Assembly (NCBI GenBank): GCA_031259905.1
Contig: JAIRKS010000084.1
Location: 1-13,020, forward strand
Direction: 5' to 3'
DNA length: 13,020 nt
From: Odoribacteraceae bacterium
GTDB taxonomy: Bacteria; Bacteroidota; Bacteroidia; Bacteroidales; Marinifilaceae
Under the pieces are notes generated by a model. The model did not search any database and was not told where the DNA came from. It worked only from the letters and a program-made list of their open reading frames with translations. This document shows positions 1-7,036 of this stretch, one piece after another. Numbering within the stretch: position 1 is the first letter of the stretch; each line of letters begins with the position of its first letter. The translations under genes were made by a program, and so were the position numbers.

Positions 1-711
1 CCCCATCCGGTTTTCCCCCGTCGTGGTGATTCGTTCCAGCTCGTCGAGCAGCCCGGACAAGTCCCCCTTGATCTCCTGCACGTCCCCCGCGGAGAGCAGG
101 CCGATCAGCGAGAAGGAGCGAATGTCATTGATCACGTGGGCGAACAACATCTTGTCCAGGATCAGCGAGACGCTGCTTATCTCGGTCAGCGAGAGAAGTC
201 GCTCCATCCCGTGGCGGTACAGGCTCCGCGGGATGACCACCTCGTCGTACGGCTTCGCCTCGTTCCCGCCGTCGCGCTGGTAAAGCCACTTGAATACCCT
301 AAACTTCAGCAACCGGGGATAATCCATCATGAGCAACACCGGGAGCGTGTTCAACGCGATTCCCGCCTCGGAATTCGGGTCGCGACGCGCCTTGGCCTTG
401 TCGAAAAGCGCCGCGAGGTTCGTCACCTCCTCTTTCGGGCACTCCTCGTCGACAATCCGCGTCCGCGAGAGATAAAAAGGAACAAACACCGGGTCTTTTT
501 CCCCCGCGAGTTCATCCAGGGAGATCCTCAATGTCCTGGAGATAACTGCTATTTCCTCGAACGTGAAGGGCACCTCGCCGCGCAAGCGACGATAAACGGC
601 TTCCCGTCCAATACACAACGACTCCATCAGGCGCGTGGCGAGATTTTCTCCCGGCACGAGCCGTGATTTCATCGTCTCGATAAAATGTTTTAATAGTAAA
701 TCTTCTTTCAT
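1..711 (-). CDS. Helix-turn-helix transcriptional regulator, 5' part (cut by window edge)
   Basis: The frame is open from an ATG at 711 to base 1 with no stop (237 codons), so the C-terminus is outside the window. Residues about 20-70 look like an XRE/BetR-type helix-turn-helix: an LCIGREAVYRRLRGEVPFTF segment followed by EEIAVISRTLRISLDEL, which is typical of Bacteroidota regulators of this kind. The rest is a mostly helical region of unknown function with a Leu/Ile-rich stretch near residues 190-230 (FAHVINDIRSFSLIGLL). The start is supported by an AGGAGG eight bases upstream and by the absence of an in-frame Met before the HTH. It lies downstream of the M64 protease gene on the same strand after a 286-base gap, so it is probably a separate transcription unit. 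DNA binding is inferred from the HTH. Its targets, and whether it controls the neighbouring locus, cannot be told. Confidence 0.82.
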   Translation of the reverse strand, partial: MKEDLLLKHFIETMKSRLVPGENLATRLMESLCIGREAVYRRLRGEVPFTFEEIAVISRTLRISLDELAGEKDPVFVPFYLSRTRIVDEECPKEEVTNLAALFDKAKARRDPNSEAGIALNTLPVLLMMDYPRLLKFRVFKWLYQRDGGNEAKPYDEVVIPRSLYRHGMERLLSLTEISSVSLILDKMLFAHVINDIRSFSLIGLLSAGDVQEIKGDLSGLLDELERITTTGENRMG

Positions 712-719
712 TTCAACGC

Positions 720-725
720 CCTCCT
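720..725 (-). promoter_or_regulatory. Shine-Dalgarno site AGGAGG of the HTH regulator gene
   Basis: The minus strand reads AGGAGG, then eight bases, then the ATG at 711. Strong Shine-Dalgarno sequences are uncommon in Bacteroidota, and the other starts in this window lack one at normal spacing. This one therefore helps fix the start of the regulator. Further upstream (about 740-770) the minus strand is AT-rich with TATTGTTTG, one base longer than the TAnnTTTG promoter box. I do not call it as a promoter. Confidence 0.6.
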
Positions 726-997
726 GGAGCAGGTCACTTTAAACAACAAACAATACAATATTTTTCACTACACATTACGCCACGACGCGAGAAGGATTGT
801 CCCCGAACACGCGAGTATAACCCTTCGCGATATTAGTAAGAAAAACGACACCAGCAAGCGAATGATCCCGACTTTTTACACGACAAGCGCGCCCCCGTGG
901 ACAAGGGCGCACGCGAAGCCGGACAAGGCCGGTGGCATCAAGGGAAGGGAAAAGGACGAACGGCGCGGGCAAAGCATCACGCGCGGGCCGCCGGGGA

Positions 998-2581
998 TTA
1001 CAGCTCCACCGGTTCGGCCAGCACCTCCGGGGCGAGCACGCCCCGCGTCACGTTTGCCGGCAACGTGTTAACGTCCCTGGCCAGGAAATCATCAAAGTCG
1101 AACTCCTCTCCGGCGCGTTCGAAGACGCGTCGCACGATCGCCTCGCGCGAGGGGGCGCTAAAATAAAGGTAGCTTGATCTCTCCATGATGCTCGTGGATT
1201 CCGGCTTCCAGGCGCCGTAGCGGTACAGGCAGTTGCCCTCGAAGAGGTTCACGCGATCGTACCCGGAGATCGTGAAGTAGTGATTCCAGTGGACTCGCTC
1301 GAGGCTACCGGTGAGGTCGACGTTCCCCGCGTACTGCCACCAACCGTTGGCCTGGCGCGTGTTGATGACGTTCTTGACGGAGTCGGCGATGGTCGTCTCG
1401 TAGTTAATGTACTCGTCCTTGAGGCGACCGAAGCCGTGGCCTCCTCCCTCGTGCAACATTCTTCCCACCACGTTGGTGTCGTAAGTGCCACGGGCGATAA
1501 ACTTGCCGTCCGTCCACGAGGTGGCGGTCCCGGCCCACGCGTCGAGGTTGACGAGCAGGAAGATCCCGCTCTTGGAGAGGTCGATGCCGGGCACTTTCCT
1601 GGCCCACGCGAGCACCTCGTCGTTGTCCCCGGAGATGTAGGTGGAGCCTCCTCCCGTCAGTACCGACTTGAAGCGCGTGTCGCGCGTTTGTTTCGGGGCT
1701 TTACTCCCGGAGGTAAAGGCCTTTTCGACGGTGGCCCCCCGCTCGTTGGAGTACGCGACGATCTTGTAGACGGTGAAATATTCCTTGTACGTTTTGAACG
1801 GCTCTACCTCGAAAAAGCCATCCATCATCTTGCCGATGGCCTGGTCGAACGCGCCGCCGTGCCGGTAATCCTCGCGGATGAAGCCGTCGCCCAGGACGGC
1901 GATTTTCACGGGATTGGCGACCGTTCCCTGGCGGTAGATCACGATCTCCCCGTCGCTGTAGATCTCGCCGGCGGAGAATTCTTGTTTCAGGGAGAGGCGC
2001 TTGCTCGCGTTGCCGCTCCCGATGACGATGTCCACGGGGCCGCGCGGGGTCAACCGGTCGGTCAACGGGGCGGGCGTCAGCGTGATGAGGGCGTTCCCGT
2101 CGCCTTTCGTCTGGCTGAAGGAGCACCACGCGGCGTCGCCCGCGTTACGGATTTCCCATTCCCGCGTGCTCGTGATGTAGAGCGTCGCGGGCGAGGCATC
2201 CTCCGGGAAGGTGATCGACGCCGGGGAGATGTCGAGGACAAGTCCCCGTTGTTTGACGGTAAGGTCGTTGGTCGTCGTTTCTCCCTTCACGGTGACGGTT
2301 GCCGTGCGCTCGCCCGTGACGTCGTTGGCGGAGACGACGATCTTGACGACGGCGTCACCCGTGCCCGTGCCGGCGTCGGGGCGCAACCACGCGGTGGAGG
2401 TCGTCACCGTCCATTTCCCGTTCGTGGTGATCACCAGGTCGATACTCCCGGCGCTACCGGGAAGCTCGCTCGCGGATAACGAGGCGTCCAGCCTGTTCTC
2501 CACCTTCCCGTCCTGGCACGAGAGGAGGAACGCGAGGATAAGCGCGGGAAGCGCGCGGGTGAACGAGTTCATCAGGTTCAT
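998..2581 (-). CDS. M64-family (IgA-peptidase-like) metalloprotease lipoprotein with BACON-like domains
   Basis: A 527-aa predicted lipoprotein: hydrophobic signal peptide with lipobox LLSC (Cys22), then QDGK, so probably anchored in the outer membrane and perhaps surface exposed. Residues about 30-113 form a BACON-like domain (GKWTVTTSTAWLRPDAG, ending in LTVKQRG). Residues about 115-200 look like a second one (REWEIRN...AWCSFSQ). The catalytic part runs from about 205 to 500. The zinc site is H377-E378-G-G-G-H382 followed by GFGRLKDEY (383-391), and further on come YRYGAWKPESTSIMERSS and SREAIVRRVFERAGEE, the usual C-terminal M64 signature. The two histidines are five apart (HExxxH) rather than the textbook HExxH. 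The ATG at 2581 is chosen because a well-formed promoter box lies about 20 bases upstream. The gene lies 599 bases downstream of the SusCD operon on the same strand. The substrate is unknown. IgA cleavage is known only for a distant family member and is not implied. Confidence 0.88.
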   Translation of the reverse strand: MNLMNSFTRALPALILAFLLSCQDGKVENRLDASLSASELPGSAGSIDLVITTNGKWTVTTSTAWLRPDAGTGTGDAVVKIVVSANDVTGERTATVTVKGETTTNDLTVKQRGLVLDISPASITFPEDASPATLYITSTREWEIRNAGDAAWCSFSQTKGDGNALITLTPAPLTDRLTPRGPVDIVIGSGNASKRLSLKQEFSAGEIYSDGEIVIYRQGTVANPVKIAVLGDGFIREDYRHGGAFDQAIGKMMDGFFEVEPFKTYKEYFTVYKIVAYSNERGATVEKAFTSGSKAPKQTRDTRFKSVLTGGGSTYISGDNDEVLAWARKVPGIDLSKSGIFLLVNLDAWAGTATSWTDGKFIARGTYDTNVVGRMLHEGGGHGFGRLKDEYINYETTIADSVKNVINTRQANGWWQYAGNVDLTGSLERVHWNHYFTISGYDRVNLFEGNCLYRYGAWKPESTSIMERSSYLYFSAPSREAIVRRVFERAGEEFDFDDFLARDVNTLPANVTRGVLAPEVLAEPVEL

Positions 2582-2601
2582 GTTCGTTTAATCTAATCAT
2601 G

Positions 2602-2609
2602 CAAATGTA
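2602..2609 (-). promoter_or_regulatory. Bacteroides-type -7 box upstream of the M64 protease gene
   Basis: The minus strand reads TACATTTG followed by C, an exact match to the Bacteroidota -7 consensus TAnnTTTG. It ends 20 bases before the ATG at 2581, which would give a leader of roughly 10-16 bases. I see no TTG or TTTG at the expected distance for the -33 element, so this is half of a promoter. It suggests the protease gene can be transcribed separately from the SusCD operon. Confidence 0.5.
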
Positions 2610-2636
2610 AATAAATCCCGGTAGGGGATAGCTCTC

Positions 2637-2653
2637 GCCGGGTGTCGCCCGGC
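2637..2653. other. Short GC-rich stem-loop upstream of the M64 gene
   Basis: GCCGGG and CCCGGC form a perfect 6-bp stem around a 5-base loop (TGTCG). On the minus strand it lies about 30 bases upstream of the -7 box. There is no T-tract on either side, so it is not a convincing terminator. It could be an operator or a processing site, but nothing more can be said. Confidence 0.3.
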
Positions 2654-2724
2654 ACGCGTTGAATGCCGCCCGAAACCTGCCGGGCATTGCCTCTTTCTTG
2701 CTGTAAACGAGGCGCTCCAGGCAG

Positions 2725-3018
2725 TGTCGACGTTGCCGTCCATCACGTCACTGTTACCGTCATTCATGTCAACTTTACAGCCAATCATGTCAACTTTGCA
2801 GAAAAAACTGTCGACACTTTCGCCAATACTGTCGACACTTTCGCCAATACTGTCGACACTATTGCCAATACTGTCGACACTATTGCCAATACTGTCGACA
2901 CTATTACCAATACTGTCGACACTATTACCAATAATGTCGACACTATTACCAATAATGTCGACACTTTCGCCGATTATGTCTACTCTATTCACCCTGACGT
3001 CTACTCTATTCGGGCTTT
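2725..3018. repeat. 21-bp tandem repeat array, 14 units in register
   Basis: Fourteen consecutive 21-base units begin at 2725, 2746, 2767 and so on up to 2998, with no insertion or deletion. The eight central units (2809-2976) begin with the palindrome TGTCGACA, followed by a short segment such as CTTTCGCCAATAC or CTATTACCAATAA. Neighbouring units are most alike: units 5 and 6 are identical, as are 7 and 8, and 10 and 11. The array decays at both ends, to TGTCAAC on the left (units 3-4) and TGTCTAC on the right (units 13-14). This is the usual mark of growth by slippage or unequal exchange. Because 21 is divisible by three, several frames on both strands stay open and encode heptad-like peptides (M/L-S-T-L-x-P-I on the plus strand, S-V-D-x-I-G-x on the minus strand). 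No start with a ribosome binding site is visible. The array sits between the PKD-like lipoprotein gene and the M64 gene. Confidence 0.93.
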
Positions 3019-3092
3019 TGGGGAGGATTTCCCCCGCGCGTCCCGGCAACAGGATGGCGAGTTTGCCACGGGGGGCGTTGGTGATGACGTCA

Positions 3093-3140
3093 CGGCCGCG
3101 ACCGGCTGCCCGGGCAATCCCGTGGGCGCGGTCGCGGCCG
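3093..3140. other. Strong stem-loop just downstream of the PKD-like lipoprotein gene
   Basis: CGGCCGCGACCG (3093-3104) and CGGTCGCGGCCG (3129-3140) are perfect reverse complements, giving a 12-bp GC-rich stem around a 24-base loop. The loop itself contains complementary GCCC/GGGC ends. It starts about 40 bases after the TGA of the lipoprotein gene on the minus strand. No T-run follows, so it does not fit a Rho-independent terminator. A role in protecting the 3' end of the operon mRNA or in separating it from the protease gene is inference. A second perfect palindrome, TGACGTCA, directly adjoins it at 3085-3092. Confidence 0.6.
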
Positions 3141-3180
3141 GCGCGGTAACGATCTTTCCCGTTCCCGTGTCTGCTTGAGG

Positions 3181-4701
3181 TCAATACAAGTAGGTTATGT
3201 CTTTCACGTTGGCGGGCGTTCCCTCGACCTTCTTGACGAGGGTCAGTTGCCTGGACTCCGCCGGGTCTATCGTGAACGCGTAAAGCGTCCCCCCGCCCCC
3301 CGCGGAGTTGTCGGCCACGATCAGCTGTGCCTGCTTGGCGTACTCGTAGAGCGACTTGACGCACGTGATCTCTCCGAACGCAGCCACTCCCCCCGTGTTG
3401 ACCTCCGCGCATCCCTCGCCCTCGCGGTAGACGTAGAGCTTGTTGCCGACGGAGAAGTATATGAAGGGGGTCGTCGTGTGGCTGAGCGTCATGTTTTTCG
3501 CCTGGTCCAGCAAGCCGTTCGTGTTCACCAGCACGCGCGTGAACTCCGGCCTGTACTCGTACGCTGCCCCCGACGAGTTGTAGACGTAGTTGGCGTAGAG
3601 GTACTCGCCCGCGGGCGTTTTCAGCACGGCGCCCGTCACCAGCCCCGCCGTGGCCATGAAGCGCAACTCGTGGCCGTGGAACGATTCGGTGTCCGGCAGG
3701 CGCGTGGGCGTCGCCATCGTCGCCGTCGAGTTGATGGGGCACTTAAGCATCCGCTTGTTCGTCTCGTCCCAGAAGAGCGCGCTGTTGATCGCCCCGCCAC
3801 CGAAGTACGGCGCGATCTTGATCTCCTGGTATTTCTCGTCAATGGCCGACACGCCCGGCGGGAGGAGGTTGATCGAGGCGCAGATCATTCCCGTTGCCGC
3901 GGCGTTGGAGCTGTACGGGGAGACCTCCCCTTCGGCCGTGACGAAGAACCAGTAGCCCGACGTGTAGACCATGTCCTGGAACGTGTAGCCGGCCGGCTTC
4001 GCCTGGGTCATGTGCACTTGGGCGACCTGCGAGTCCTTCCACGCGAAGGTGAGGCGGTTCAGCCACCCGGTGCCGGTGCCCGTGCCCACCCAGAGGTGGT
4101 CGCGGGCGGACTCGAATTCGACGAAGTTCGCTCCGCCGTCGCGGAAGGGGAAGTCGACCTGCCCGAGCACGCCCGCCACGTAACGATCTTCCCCGGCCGG
4201 CGTCACGCCCGCCACGTCCAGCTCCGCCAGCCCTTCCGCGTCCTCGTAGAGGAGTACCAGTCCGCTGGCAATCTCGTTCTTGACCGTCAACAGGAATGAT
4301 TCCTGGTAGATGACCCCGGACTTTTTCTCCGTCACCTTGAAGATGACCCAGTAGGCTTCTTCCGAGATCGCCAGGTTGATCGTCGTGTCGAGGACGATGC
4401 CGTGGCCGAGCGTCCCGCGGAGGGTCTTCGTGCGCGTCCGCGCTTCCCACGCGTAGGTGTAGTCGTCCGGGTTACGGAACTCTTGCAGGACCTGCTGGCG
4501 GTTGTACGCCTCCGTGATCACGCTCGATATGACCGGCTCCACGCGCAGGCGTTCTCCCGCGCTGACGGTGGTGTCCTTCAGGCCGGAGATGACAACCCCC
4601 GGCAGCCAGTCGTAAGTGTAGTTTCCCTTGTCCGAGTAACAGGCCGCGGCCGTTATCGCGAGCAACAGGGAGAGTCTCCATGTCTTGATATATCTCTTCA
4701 T
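3181..4701 (-). CDS. PKD-like family lipoprotein
   Basis: A 506-aa lipoprotein with signal peptide and lipobox TAAAC (Cys21), then YSDKGNYTYDW, the characteristic start of the Bacteroidota PKD-like lipoprotein family encoded next to SusCD pairs. Residues about 30-145 would be the PKD-like Ig-fold region (VVISGLKDTTVSAGERLRVE...YTYAWE...FLLTVKNEI). The remaining 360 residues are rich in short beta strands with Gly, Tyr and Trp (LVLLYEDAEGLAELDV, LWVGTGTGTGWLNRL, NKLYVYREGEGCAEVN), which may form a propeller-like repeat fold. No catalytic motif is visible. It starts 40 bases after the DUF4843 gene and is probably the last gene of the SusCD operon, since a strong stem-loop and the repeat array follow. 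A role in surface binding of the ligand is inferred from context only. Confidence 0.87.
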   Translation of the reverse strand: MKRYIKTWRLSLLLAITAAACYSDKGNYTYDWLPGVVISGLKDTTVSAGERLRVEPVISSVITEAYNRQQVLQEFRNPDDYTYAWEARTRTKTLRGTLGHGIVLDTTINLAISEEAYWVIFKVTEKKSGVIYQESFLLTVKNEIASGLVLLYEDAEGLAELDVAGVTPAGEDRYVAGVLGQVDFPFRDGGANFVEFESARDHLWVGTGTGTGWLNRLTFAWKDSQVAQVHMTQAKPAGYTFQDMVYTSGYWFFVTAEGEVSPYSSNAAATGMICASINLLPPGVSAIDEKYQEIKIAPYFGGGAINSALFWDETNKRMLKCPINSTATMATPTRLPDTESFHGHELRFMATAGLVTGAVLKTPAGEYLYANYVYNSSGAAYEYRPEFTRVLVNTNGLLDQAKNMTLSHTTTPFIYFSVGNKLYVYREGEGCAEVNTGGVAAFGEITCVKSLYEYAKQAQLIVADNSAGGGGTLYAFTIDPAESRQLTLVKKVEGTPANVKDITYLY

Positions 4702-4741
4702 TGCTTTAGTATTTAATTCATTTAAAGGGATTGGCCCGCGA

Positions 4742-5557
4742 CTATTGGGCGCGTTGCGGGGCGTCCGGCCATTCGGGTGGGATGACGACGTCCGGGCCGT
4801 ACGCCGTCATGTATCCGGCTCCCAGGCACATGTATCCCCGGTTGGACTTGGGGCTGGGATCCTTGATCGCCATCTCCTGCCCGAGCGATACCCTGTATTG
4901 CAGGTAGTTTCTCAGCGTTTGCGAGTAGCCCATCATGGTCATTGCCGCGACGCGCTCGTTGTTCCACTTGTCGTAGGTCATGTTGCACAGCTCGTTCACG
5001 AGCAGCAGCTTGTCGACGGAGAAATATCCCATCATGACGTCCATGTAATACCTGGGCTTCGGCATGGCGGAGGTGAATTGCACGGTGACGCGCGTCACGT
5101 CCACGCTATCCGAGGTGCTCCGGTAGCGATAAGGCAGGTTGGTCGTGAAAAACTCGTTCGGCTCGAGGCGCAGCGTGACGAAGCGCGTGGTGTCGTCGTC
5201 CTCCGGGCCGCGGTACAGCTTCACGACGACACGCGCGTCCGACGCTCCCGCGGGGAAGAGGAACTCGTTGTCCACGTCAAAGTCGCGGCCTCGCGCGGCG
5301 TTTACCGTGTTCTCTACCTTTACTTTCAACTGGCGATCGACGTCCATCACGTCGCCGGTCGCTTTCACCTGGATCTCGAAGGCGTACTCCGTGTAGGCCG
5401 TCGGCCCGAAGCCGAACTCGACCGTGTCGAGGATACGCCGCGTGTTCACTTCTAACACCTGGAAGTAAATGGCCTGCCCGCCATCGTACAACTTCAGGTT
5501 CTCCTCCGCGCACGCGAAGAGCGCGAGGGTCATGCATGTTATGATTGTCTTGTTCAT
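4742..5557 (-). CDS. DUF4843 domain-containing lipoprotein
   Basis: A 271-aa protein with a short signal peptide and lipobox LFAC (Cys16), then AEENLKLYDGGQAIYFQ, as is usual for DUF4843 lipoproteins encoded downstream of SusD. Residues about 25-155 are beta-rich and Calx-beta-like in look (AFEIQVKATGDVMDVDRQLK, GRDFDVDNEFLFPAGASDAR, VTLRLEPNEFF). The C-terminal part has the family's motif region (YYMDVMMGYFSVDKLLLVNE) and a proline-rich end. The start lies only 6 bases after the SusD stop, pointing to translational coupling. No enzyme motif is seen. It is probably a surface accessory protein of the SusCD complex that helps bind the ligand, which is inference from the conserved neighbourhood. 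Confidence 0.85.
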   Translation of the reverse strand: MNKTIITCMTLALFACAEENLKLYDGGQAIYFQVLEVNTRRILDTVEFGFGPTAYTEYAFEIQVKATGDVMDVDRQLKVKVENTVNAARGRDFDVDNEFLFPAGASDARVVVKLYRGPEDDDTTRFVTLRLEPNEFFTTNLPYRYRSTSDSVDVTRVTVQFTSAMPKPRYYMDVMMGYFSVDKLLLVNELCNMTYDKWNNERVAAMTMMGYSQTLRNYLQYRVSLGQEMAIKDPSPKSNRGYMCLGAGYMTAYGPDVVIPPEWPDAPQRAQ

Positions 5558-5563
5558 GTTCTC

Positions 5564-7027
5564 TTATTTCCGGTTGTTCTCTTCCGTTTCAGGCACGGTA
5601 AAGCGATAATAGCTGTCTTGCATTGTCACGTTATAGGTGGAGCTGTTGCTGGCGATCGAGCGGACGTTGTTGCGTTTCAGGTAATAGTAATACTGTCCCT
5701 CGCCGTAGAACTCCCTCGCGTGCTCCTTCGCGAGCAAATCGACCAGCTCCGCGTCGGAGAACCGCGTGGTATTCTGCCGCTGGAAGCCTCGCCGTTCCCT
5801 CAGCGCCTCGAGCCAGAGGCGTCGCTCCGCGTCCGTCACCGCGGCCTCCGCGGCGATGAGGAATAGCTCCCCGGCGCGGATCAACGGTATCACCTGGTAG
5901 CGGTAAGGATCTCCGGGGTTGGAAGCGCTGACGAAAACGACGCGATATTTCGTGAATCCCCTGACGCTGATGCTCCCGCCGATGTCTACCGGCGACCAGA
6001 TCGTCGCCCGCGCGTCTTCCGGCTCGTTGAAAAGGGCAGAGAGGTAGGAGGTAGACCCCAACAATATGGAGGCAGCCGACAGGTCGATGCTGAAATTGGA
6101 GCGGTGCACCTCTTCGCGATTCAGATCGTGCATACCGAAAAGGAACTCCGTGAAGAGCATCGGCTCCCAGGTGTTGTTCGTGACGGCCGGCGGCCGGGTA
6201 ATAATGGACGAGAACCGGTTACCCTCTCCCGTGTCCGGATCGCGATCCGACAAGAGGGCCGTCGCCACGCGATAGGCGTTGTCCTTGTCTCCCGCGTGCA
6301 AGTACATCCTGGCCTTCAGCGCTTGCGCGGCAAAGAGGTTCATCCTGAAGCTGCGATACCCCCAGAAATCTTCCCTGTCCCACCCGACGCCGTCGGTCAG
6401 GATCGGGTCATCTTTCAGGAGCGCGATGGCCGCGTTTATATCCCTGAAGAGGTAACTCACGAACTCTGTCCCCGTGCTGTAAGGGGTCGGGATGGCCGTG
6501 TAACGTTCGTAATAAGGGATATACTCCTTGCCCATCACGTCCATGTCCCCGGCATGAAGCGGCCCGAAGAGACGGAAGAGGTCGAAATGCAAGAAGGTAC
6601 GCAAGGCCAGGGCCTCCCCGCGGTACAACTTGTAATTCTCCGCCGGGTAGACCGCCTGGTTTTTCTCGATCTCCTCCAGGAAGATGTTGCACTCGGCGAT
6701 CAACAGGTAGATCTTCTTCCAGACGACGGCGAGCCTCGGGTTCAATATATCGAACTCGTACTCGCGCAAGTTGACGAGGCGATGCTCGTTCGGGATATAA
6801 TAGAGTTGGGCCAGCACGTCCAGCGTGACCGCGGTGAGGCTCTCCCCGTAGAGGTCGCGATCGAGAAGGGAGAGGTACAGGCCGTTCAACGCCTTTTGTG
6901 CGCCCGCTTCCGTCGTGTACAGTTTGGTGGCCTCGACCTTATCGTACGGCGCGTGATCCAGCCAGCTGTCGCATGATAACAACATCATGCCCGACAGCAG
7001 CACGTAAAAAAATCCTTTTCTTTTCAT
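5564..7027 (-). CDS. RagB/SusD family outer-membrane lipoprotein
   Basis: A 487-aa lipoprotein: signal peptide with lipobox LLSC (Cys19), then DSWLDHAPYDKVEATKLYTT, the standard SusD start. Family signatures are clear: helical repeats with LYRGEALALRTFLHFDLFRL (134-153), LFAAQALKARMYLHAGDKDN (231-250), and IPLIRAGELFLIAAEAA. The C-terminal half ends in the usual YYRFTVPETEENNR. SusD proteins form the lid over the SusC barrel and bind the ligand at the cell surface. The gene starts 9 bases after the SusC stop. The minus strand reads AAGGAG ending only one base before the ATG, which is too close for a classical ribosome binding site. The ligand cannot be read from the sequence. RagB, a peptide-uptake member of this family, is as plausible a model as glycan-binding SusD. 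Confidence 0.95.
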   Translation of the reverse strand: MKRKGFFYVLLSGMMLLSCDSWLDHAPYDKVEATKLYTTEAGAQKALNGLYLSLLDRDLYGESLTAVTLDVLAQLYYIPNEHRLVNLREYEFDILNPRLAVVWKKIYLLIAECNIFLEEIEKNQAVYPAENYKLYRGEALALRTFLHFDLFRLFGPLHAGDMDVMGKEYIPYYERYTAIPTPYSTGTEFVSYLFRDINAAIALLKDDPILTDGVGWDREDFWGYRSFRMNLFAAQALKARMYLHAGDKDNAYRVATALLSDRDPDTGEGNRFSSIITRPPAVTNNTWEPMLFTEFLFGMHDLNREEVHRSNFSIDLSAASILLGSTSYLSALFNEPEDARATIWSPVDIGGSISVRGFTKYRVVFVSASNPGDPYRYQVIPLIRAGELFLIAAEAAVTDAERRLWLEALRERRGFQRQNTTRFSDAELVDLLAKEHAREFYGEGQYYYYLKRNNVRSIASNSSTYNVTMQDSYYRFTVPETEENNRK

Positions 7028-7036
7028 ACTCCTTAT

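Noticed and set aside
870..930. Intrinsic terminator after the M64 gene (GCGCCC/GGGCGC stem near 892-913)
   Set aside because: Only a 6-bp stem with a 10-base loop, about 85 bases past the stop codon and not followed directly by a T-run. Too weak to list.
775..972. 65-codon minus-strand open frame downstream of the M64 gene
   Set aside because: It is rich in Arg, Pro and Val, resembles no family, has no ribosome binding site, and lies in a GC-rich gap where chance open frames are expected.
1280..2479. 399-codon plus-strand open frame antisense to the M64 gene
   Set aside because: It is the antisense shadow of a clear protease gene in GC-rich DNA, with Arg/Val/Asp-biased composition and no recognisable domain. 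Similar plus-strand frames opposite the SusC, SusD, FecR and PKD-like genes were rejected for the same reason.
2725..3018. CRISPR array
   Set aside because: The units are contiguous 21-bp tandem copies with no unique spacers, and there are no cas genes.
2597..3742. 381-codon minus-strand frame covering the repeat array and part of the PKD-like lipoprotein gene
   Set aside because: Its first half overlaps the lipoprotein gene in another frame and looks like shadow sequence. Only the SVDxIG repeat part is of interest, and that is treated as a finding.
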